Positions 58,837 to 64,000 of a stretch of DNA of 64,000 nt are shown here, one piece after another. The stretch spans positions 565,620 through 629,619 of the forward strand of contig NZ_JBHULT010000005.1 of the NCBI RefSeq assembly GCF_042684505.1. The letters run 5' to 3'. The translations under genes were made by a program, and so were the position numbers. Below the pieces are notes generated by a model that searched no databases, had not been told where the DNA came from, and saw only the letters and a list, made by a program, of their open reading frames with translations. Source of the stretch: Salinimicrobium flavum (GTDB lineage: Bacteria; Bacteroidota; Bacteroidia; Flavobacteriales; Flavobacteriaceae). How positions within the stretch are numbered: position 1 is the first letter of the stretch; the number at the start of each line of letters is the position of its first letter.

Positions 58837-61338
58837 TTATTTATGTATACTTATTAATTGTTTCTGTTTGTTATCCGGCAGCCTGATGAACAGCCGGGAT
58901 GCCTCGGCATCGTAATGGTAGCCTGAAACATCAAAGATAGTATTCCATTTTTTCTTTAGCTCCCTGAAAGAAGTTTCGGAGAGAACTTTATCATCGAATT
59001 TCACTTCTGTTGGTTTCTCCTCCAGGAAGATCTCCAGCCAAAAATTTCTTTTTTCATCATTGTTGAAGTTATTGACCTGCGGCTCGTTTATGGTAACTAA
59101 TACTTCGGAAGAAGTAGTTTTACTTTCAATCTTCGTTTTTGCGAAATGGTCTTTTTGGTAATCATTTGTTGTGCCCTCATCTTCATAAAGAGTAAATTCT
59201 GAAGGTTTTGCTGCCGGAAAGATCTCCAGGATCATAGGCGCATTATTCATGGCACCTATGTAAGGCATTATCGGCATTTTTGGAATGATCGCCCCTTCTT
59301 TTACAAACATTGGGATCACGTTTAAAGGAGTATCATAATCTATCGTCTGTCTGCCTTTAAAACTTTTTGCGGGATCATTGTAGTCCCTCCAGTTTCCTTT
59401 TGGCAAGTATACCTGCCGATAGGTTACACCTTCTTCAACCACAGGAGCTATTAATAATTCTTCACCAAACAGGAATTGATCATTGAGCTCATAAGTCTCT
59501 TCATCTGAAGCATATTCCAGCAATAAAGGCCGCATGATTGGTAATCCCGTATCATATGCTTCCCTGGCATAAGTGTAAATATATGGGTGTAATTGATATT
59601 TTAATTCAATCGCTGCCTTAGAGATCTTTTCTGCCTCCTCTCCAAATAACCAGGGTTCTACTGCATTGTTTCCTTCGTGGTGCACCCGACTCAATGGATT
59701 GAATATTCCAAACTGCAACCAGCGCACGTATAATTCTGAAAATTCTTCATAATCTGTGATCTCCCCGCAATAACCTGAAATATCTGTAGTCCAAAATGGA
59801 ATTAATCCGAGGCCTGCAGACATTCCCATTGGAACCTGATCGGCAAGATTTTCCCAGCCATCGGTTACGTCCCTTCCGTTTCCGCTATCTCCACTCCAGC
59901 CAAAGGTGTAACGCTGCATTCCTGCATAAGCCGCTCTGGTCATCTGGAATACCCGCTGATTGGGATTTCGCTTCTCAAACTGCTCGGTTACCACGCGATC
60001 CCATTCCAGTCCGTAAACATTGTGGATCTCTGCATGCATTCCTTTATGATGCTTCATGAAAAGCCTGTCTGTGCTTTCTTCGTTGGTCCAGGCAGGTTCG
60101 CCCATATCTGTCCAGAAACCTTTCACCCCGTCATCCAGAGGTTTTTGCTGAAGCTCTCCCCACCAGTCGGCCACCTCGGGATTTGTGAAATCCACTACTC
60201 CGGCGTTCCCGCCCCAGGGCCATGGCATGTCATAGGGTTTTCCGGTGCGGACATCGTTCACCAAATATCCATTTTTTGCTGCTTCTTGCCACTGGTCTTC
60301 AACAGCCTGGGAAATAACCGGATCCTGGGAGATAATCACTTTAATTCCATCTTCAGCTAAATCTGAAAGCATTTTTTTAGGATCGTCATACCTGTCTTCT
60401 CTCCACTCAAAATTCTGCAGTCCTTCAACCCAGCCGATATCCTGGTAAATAATATCAATAGGAATTTCCCTTTTTCGATACTCTGCTGCTATCCCTCTTG
60501 TAAGATCTTCAGTGACCAGCATTCCGCGGCTCTGTGACCAGCCTAATGCCCAATTGGGCGGCATGATAGGCTGTCCGGTCAATTTTGTGTAGCTTTTGAT
60601 CACTTCTTTCAGATCTTTGCCGTACATGAAGTAATAGATGAACGCACCGTCGGGTGCCGAAAATGAGAAATATTCATCAGATTTTTTCCCGAAGTCAAAT
60701 TCGGTCTTATAGGTGTTGTCGAAGAAGATTCCGTAGTTATAGGTACTCATAAAGAAGGGAATACTCTTGTACAACGGATCCTCAGTATCTGAATAACAGG
60801 GTTTGTCGCTGTTCCACATCGTAAAAGAGCGGCCCCTGCGGTTAAGCGGACCTGTTTTTTCTCCCAGGCCAAAGAATTGCTCTTCATCTCTAAGCACTTT
60901 TCGGGTTTCAGTCTTGGCACCTTCAGTGACGTAAGCTTCCCCATCCATGTCTCCGATCACCAGGCGTTGATACCTGTCAAAAATTTGAATTTTGAAGGGC
61001 TTTTTATGGACCATCACCCGAAGATCTCCCGTAAAAATTTCAAAATTTGAAGGATTCTCTTTTACATCAACGCTGAATTCCGGATCAAATTCTTCATTAA
61101 CAACCGCAAATGATTCATTGTTCCGGGTAAATTCCCCATTAGGAGCATACCAGAATTTAATATTTTGCGAGTCGAGGAATTCCAGGGAAAGTTTTGCCTC
61201 ATTCTCACAGCCGAACACCACATTTCTCCCATTCAATTCATAGGAACTGCAGGAAAGTGGAGACGTTTGAGCAAATACATTCAACGAAAGAAAAATGCTC
61301 AGAATAGGTATTATGGCGATTTTAATAGGCTTTAGCAT
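58837..61338 (-). CDS. GH31 alpha-glucosidase family protein
   Basis: An 833-residue exported glycoside hydrolase (signal peptide ending NVFAQTS). The catalytic barrel has the nucleophile in KGFWTDMGEPAW (D411) and the acid/base in GWSGDSGNGRD (D484); GLGEKTGPLNRRG and MPPNWALGWSQSR are further GH31 landmarks, and LPKGNWRDYNDPAKSFKG lies in the C-terminal beta domains. The context (GH97, Sus-like lipoproteins) points to alpha-glucosidase activity on starch or glycogen oligosaccharides, although GH31 also contains alpha-xylosidases. It starts three bases after the SusE-like gene. Confidence 0.92.
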   Translation of the reverse strand: MLKPIKIAIIPILSIFLSLNVFAQTSPLSCSSYELNGRNVVFGCENEAKLSLEFLDSQNIKFWYAPNGEFTRNNESFAVVNEEFDPEFSVDVKENPSNFEIFTGDLRVMVHKKPFKIQIFDRYQRLVIGDMDGEAYVTEGAKTETRKVLRDEEQFFGLGEKTGPLNRRGRSFTMWNSDKPCYSDTEDPLYKSIPFFMSTYNYGIFFDNTYKTEFDFGKKSDEYFSFSAPDGAFIYYFMYGKDLKEVIKSYTKLTGQPIMPPNWALGWSQSRGMLVTEDLTRGIAAEYRKREIPIDIIYQDIGWVEGLQNFEWREDRYDDPKKMLSDLAEDGIKVIISQDPVISQAVEDQWQEAAKNGYLVNDVRTGKPYDMPWPWGGNAGVVDFTNPEVADWWGELQQKPLDDGVKGFWTDMGEPAWTNEESTDRLFMKHHKGMHAEIHNVYGLEWDRVVTEQFEKRNPNQRVFQMTRAAYAGMQRYTFGWSGDSGNGRDVTDGWENLADQVPMGMSAGLGLIPFWTTDISGYCGEITDYEEFSELYVRWLQFGIFNPLSRVHHEGNNAVEPWLFGEEAEKISKAAIELKYQLHPYIYTYAREAYDTGLPIMRPLLLEYASDEETYELNDQFLFGEELLIAPVVEEGVTYRQVYLPKGNWRDYNDPAKSFKGRQTIDYDTPLNVIPMFVKEGAIIPKMPIMPYIGAMNNAPMILEIFPAAKPSEFTLYEDEGTTNDYQKDHFAKTKIESKTTSSEVLVTINEPQVNNFNNDEKRNFWLEIFLEEKPTEVKFDDKVLSETSFRELKKKWNTIFDVSGYHYDAEASRLFIRLPDNKQKQLISIHK

Positions 61339-61341
61339 TTA

Positions 61342-62052
61342 CTACGTTTTAAAATAATGTACAGGGCTGTAACTACTATTCTGTCCGTCAGAGGATTTAA
61401 TCCTCCAGAAATAAGTTTCATTTTCATCTAATTCAATCTCTACAGATGTCCCGGTGATATTTTGTAAATCTTCCGGTGGTTCCTGCGCTCCATCAACTTT
61501 ATCGATATAAACTGTGTAGATCAATTCATTTCCATCAGGATCTGCGCCTTGCCATTCCAGCACAGCCTTGCCATCTGAAAGTTCTACTGAGGCAGATTGT
61601 TCGGGTTTTAAAATTTCCGCAGGAAAAGGAGCGTAGTTGCTCTGAGGATCACCTACCAGGTAAAAGTTCCAGGACTCACTCGCACCAGTCTCAGTAGCTT
61701 CAGAATTTTTTGAAATCACCTCCCATGTGTAAGACTTATCTTTAACCAGGTCCACCTTTCGTGTAGGGGAGGTTAGATTAAGAAAAGAGACTACCTCATT
61801 ACCGCTTTCAGGATCTGTAATAATAAGATCATAAGTTTCGGTATTTTCAGAGTCATTCCATTCAAAGGTAATTTTGCTCAGCTCATCAGATACATCAAGA
61901 CCTTCTTCACAGGTTTGATTCTTCAAAGGAGCAATAAGGAGCACATCTCCCGGAAGCTTCGCTTCTTCTTCAATTATGTTATCATCATCCTTATCACATC
62001 CTATGAATGCGATAAGAAATAAAACGCCCAGAATAATTTTTAAGTTTTTCAT
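61342..62052 (-). CDS. SusE-like lipoprotein with fibronectin type III-like domains
   Basis: A 236-residue lipoprotein (ILGVLFLIAFIGC, Cys at 19) with an acidic tether (DKDDDNIIEEEAK) and two beta-sandwich repeats, each with the pattern of an FnIII/Ig-like domain: LIAPLKNQTCEEGLDV...TFEWNDSENTETYDLIITD and ILKPEQSASVELSDGKAVLEWQGADPDGNELIYTVYI, ending TYFWRIKSSDGQNSSYSPVHYF. SusE-position surface lipoproteins help bind glucan at the cell surface. Its ATG overlaps the stop of the upstream gene by four bases. Confidence 0.85.
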   Translation of the reverse strand: MKNLKIILGVLFLIAFIGCDKDDDNIIEEEAKLPGDVLLIAPLKNQTCEEGLDVSDELSKITFEWNDSENTETYDLIITDPESGNEVVSFLNLTSPTRKVDLVKDKSYTWEVISKNSEATETGASESWNFYLVGDPQSNYAPFPAEILKPEQSASVELSDGKAVLEWQGADPDGNELIYTVYIDKVDGAQEPPEDLQNITGTSVEIELDENETYFWRIKSSDGQNSSYSPVHYFKT

Positions 62053-64000
62053 TTTATAATGACTTTTAGTGTATCATTTGTTTGATTTCCATTAATCTTG
62101 AGGATGTAAGTTCCGGCTTCAAGATTTCCAAGGTTAATTTCTACCACTCTGGAATCATTCACCTGAACTTTATCCATCCAAACCTGAGCGCCATGAAGGC
62201 TTAAGACACTTATATCAATAAGGTTATCACCACCCGGGATGTATATTTGAACAGGCCCGGAAGCTGGATTAGGATATAGCCTCACATCTTCAGAAACAAA
62301 GATCCTTTCAAAATATTCACCCTGGCATTCCTGCTCACCCTTTATACTTATTTCATTCACTCCGTTTTTAAGGTCTATGTGGTGTGTACCTGCAGTTAAT
62401 ATCTGGACTTTATTGTTTACAGACACATAAAATTTATCGGGTCCTTCTAATCTTATTTTCATACTTGAAAAATTATGGTTAACCTGAGTAAACGCGACTA
62501 CGGCCTCAGGTTCTTCAATTTTCACCTCGAAGCACTGTTGGTAGTCCTCCTGTCCTTCAATGGTAAAGCAAACCGGATATACGCCGGGAGCTAGTCCGGT
62601 AAAGGTATAATCAAGAGAATAACCTTCGGGCAATGCTACAGGATCGTGATCTGGAATGCTTACCATGTAGTTGTATCCCGGTGCGGCCACACTGACACGG
62701 ATTTTTCCATTTGTCACACCATAACAACTTGTATTTGTTGATTCAACACTAAAATTATCGGCAGGTAAAGAGAAAATGCTGCAACCATCTAAGTTTACCG
62801 GCTTATTAGGATCTGAATTAGGACAGTCATCCTCAGAATCCTCTACTCCGTCGCCATCATCATCCACATCCACACAATCAGGAATCTTATCTCCATCAAA
62901 ATCTGAAGAGGTGGAGGCTGCATTCAAGGGATCTGAACCGCAGGCATTTTCATGTTCATCAGATTGTCCATCCCCGTCATCATCGGTATCGGTATTGTTA
63001 CCTATCCCATCAATGTCGGTATCAGTATCTTCTGTTGGATCAAGTGGAAATGCATCTTCTTCATCGATCACTCCATCACCGTCGTCATCAGGATCCGCAC
63101 AGTCCGGTATGCCGTTGTCATCAGTATCAACAGACATAGAAGAAGCATCTAAAGGATCTGAACCACAGGCCAGCTCATCTTCATCGGTTTGCCCGTCCCC
63201 GTCATCATCAGGATCGACATTATTACCTATCCCGTCCTTATCGGAATCAGTATCTTCAGTTGGATCTAGAGGAAATGCATCTTCTTCATCTAAAACTCCG
63301 TCCCCATCATCATCTGGATCAGCATTGTTTCCTATACCATCGTTATCGGTATCAGTATCTTCGGTCGGATCCAGAGGGAATGCATCTTCCTCATCGGAAA
63401 CCCCATCATTGTCATCGTCTGGATCTGTTACATCAGGGATCCCATCAGAATCAGTATCTGTACTATCATCGGGATCTACACAATTGGGCATTCCATCGTT
63501 ATCGGTATCTGCAGAAGTGGAAGAAGCATCTAAAGGATCTGAACCACATGCAAGCTCATGTTCGTCGGTTTGCCCGTCACCATCATCATCAGGATCTGCG
63601 TTATTACCTATCCCATCATTGTCGGTGTCTGTATCTTCATCAGGATCTTCAGGAAAAGCATCTTCATTGTCTTTAGTGCCATCTCCATCTGTATCCAGAA
63701 TGATATTGATTGTGTTTGAAGCCTGATCTAAAGTGATGGTATACATTCCTTCTTCTGAAATAGTCCATTTATAGTCATTGCCCTGGCCCTGTCGGTTTAT
63801 TTCGTAATCGGTGGCTGAAATGTCCTGATCTGCTTCGGTTGGCACAATGTAGGCTCCCCAATTCCAATCCCCAACATAGGTGTGGATCTTAAAGTTTCCC
63901 GGTACAAAGTTCCCTCTAAAGCTAAAAAGTTCGGGATTTGTCTCGTCCTGAGTGAATTTCAGGTCTTCAGACCATGGGTTCCAGCCTTTAGCTGTAGCAT
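62049..64000 (-). CDS. Secreted protein with SusE/SusF-like domain, TSP type 3 repeats and T9SS sorting domain (N-terminus outside window)
   Basis: The frame is open to the right edge; no start codon needs to be invoked inside the window. The first visible part (about 50 residues, GWNPWSEDLKF...LFSFRGNFVPGNFKIHTYVGDWNWGAYIVP) resembles the starch-binding domains of SusE/SusF. Then come about nine thrombospondin type 3 repeats, rich in DxDxDG calcium-binding loops (DTDNDGIGNNADPDDDGDG, EDAFPLDPTEDTD), a beta domain, and a C-terminal type A sorting domain (RLYPNPASGPVQIYI, LEAGTYILKING) that directs T9SS export and surface attachment. It is likely a calcium-stabilised, cell-surface glucan-binding protein or enzyme. 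Confidence 0.88.
   Translation of the reverse strand, partial: ATAKGWNPWSEDLKFTQDETNPELFSFRGNFVPGNFKIHTYVGDWNWGAYIVPTEADQDISATDYEINRQGQGNDYKWTISEEGMYTITLDQASNTINIILDTDGDGTKDNEDAFPEDPDEDTDTDNDGIGNNADPDDDGDGQTDEHELACGSDPLDASSTSADTDNDGMPNCVDPDDSTDTDSDGIPDVTDPDDDNDGVSDEEDAFPLDPTEDTDTDNDGIGNNADPDDDGDGVLDEEDAFPLDPTEDTDSDKDGIGNNVDPDDDGDGQTDEDELACGSDPLDASSMSVDTDDNGIPDCADPDDDGDGVIDEEDAFPLDPTEDTDTDIDGIGNNTDTDDDGDGQSDEHENACGSDPLNAASTSSDFDGDKIPDCVDVDDDGDGVEDSEDDCPNSDPNKPVNLDGCSIFSLPADNFSVESTNTSCYGVTNGKIRVSVAAPGYNYMVSIPDHDPVALPEGYSLDYTFTGLAPGVYPVCFTIEGQEDYQQCFEVKIEEPEAVVAFTQVNHNFSSMKIRLEGPDKFYVSVNNKVQILTAGTHHIDLKNGVNEISIKGEQECQGEYFERIFVSEDVRLYPNPASGPVQIYIPGGDNLIDISVLSLHGAQVWMDKVQVNDSRVVEINLGNLEAGTYILKINGNQTNDTLKVIIK
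62800..63700 (-). repeat. DNA encoding tandem TSP type 3 repeats
   Basis: Repeated blocks of similar codons for D-x-D-x-DG and EDAFPLDPTEDTD units. Recurrent strings such as GGATCAGCATTGTT and ATCGTTATCGGT appear several times. Low-complexity Asp codons make this stretch open in all frames, creating a long Ser/Pro-rich frame on the plus strand that has no coding merit. Confidence 0.8.

Noticed and set aside
62776..63726. 316-residue Ser/Pro-rich frame on the plus strand
   Set aside because: It is the complement of Asp-codon-rich TSP3 repeat DNA; low-complexity composition, no start context, and the minus-strand gene is clearly real.

Overview
The window reads as chromosomal DNA of a (probably marine) member of the Flavobacteriaceae, phylum Bacteroidota. 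Support comes from the gene families and neighbourhoods: ribH next to a small TTG-start membrane protein and mutL; parAB with a DUF5683 gene, dapB, a long Bacteroidota-type lepB and a WbqC gene; a protein with a type IX secretion C-terminal sorting domain; Sus-like glycan genes; and promoter boxes of the TAnnTTTG type. No insertion sequence, phage, integrase or CRISPR array is seen.

Layout. 1-10.8 kb: housekeeping genes (lumazine synthase, MutL, two rhomboid proteases, an EEP-family enzyme on the + strand; WbqC, signal peptidase I, DapB, DUF5683, ParB, ParA on the - strand). 11-18.2 kb (- strand): a DECR1-like 2,4-dienoyl-CoA reductase, both subunits of methylmalonyl-CoA mutase, a DivIC/FtsB-like protein, uridine kinase, and an overlapping pair of lipoprotein cytochrome c and PQQ-type sugar dehydrogenase. 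18.4-25.2 kb: a single-domain response regulator divergent from a 1979-residue cytoplasmic hybrid histidine kinase with 12 HAMP domains, the domain plan of fungal Nik1/Os-1 osmosensors. 25.2-26.2 kb: a tRNA-Pro(UGG) locus with a degenerate upstream duplication, a terminator and a 149-bp tandem repeat array. 26.2-28.9 kb: surE, a YegS/DAG-kinase protein and a cytochrome c lipoprotein.

28.9-46.3 kb is an energy-metabolism block and the most striking part. An 11-gene complex I operon (nuoABCDHIJKLMN) lacks the NADH-oxidising module nuoEFG. It lies just downstream of, and in the same direction as, korAB (2-oxoacid:ferredoxin oxidoreductase), which diverges from a 2[4Fe-4S] ferredoxin gene and a full-length pyruvate:ferredoxin oxidoreductase. 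The genes together suggest that 2-oxoacid oxidation reduces ferredoxin, which then feeds complex I in place of NADH. The 227-bp divergent control region carries two ATGA-N6-TCAT palindromes (Crp/Fnr-like half-site spacing), each at exactly the same distance from a -7-like box facing its own gene. A third copy precedes an outer-membrane porin at 51.2 kb.

46.3-53.2 kb: a HEPN-like gene, then a translationally coupled receiver / membrane-anchored HEAT protein / processive GT2 glycosyltransferase operon facing a TPR + YaiO-type outer-membrane barrel gene (a likely exopolysaccharide system), an alginate-export-family porin and a methyltransferase. 53.2-55.1 kb: tRNA-Pro(GGG) and small genes. 55.1-64 kb (- strand): the downstream end of a Sus-like alpha-glucan locus: sugar MFS transporter, GH97, GH31, a SusE-like lipoprotein, and the C-terminal part of a secreted protein with a SusE/SusF-like domain, thrombospondin type 3 repeats and a T9SS sorting domain, cut by the window edge.
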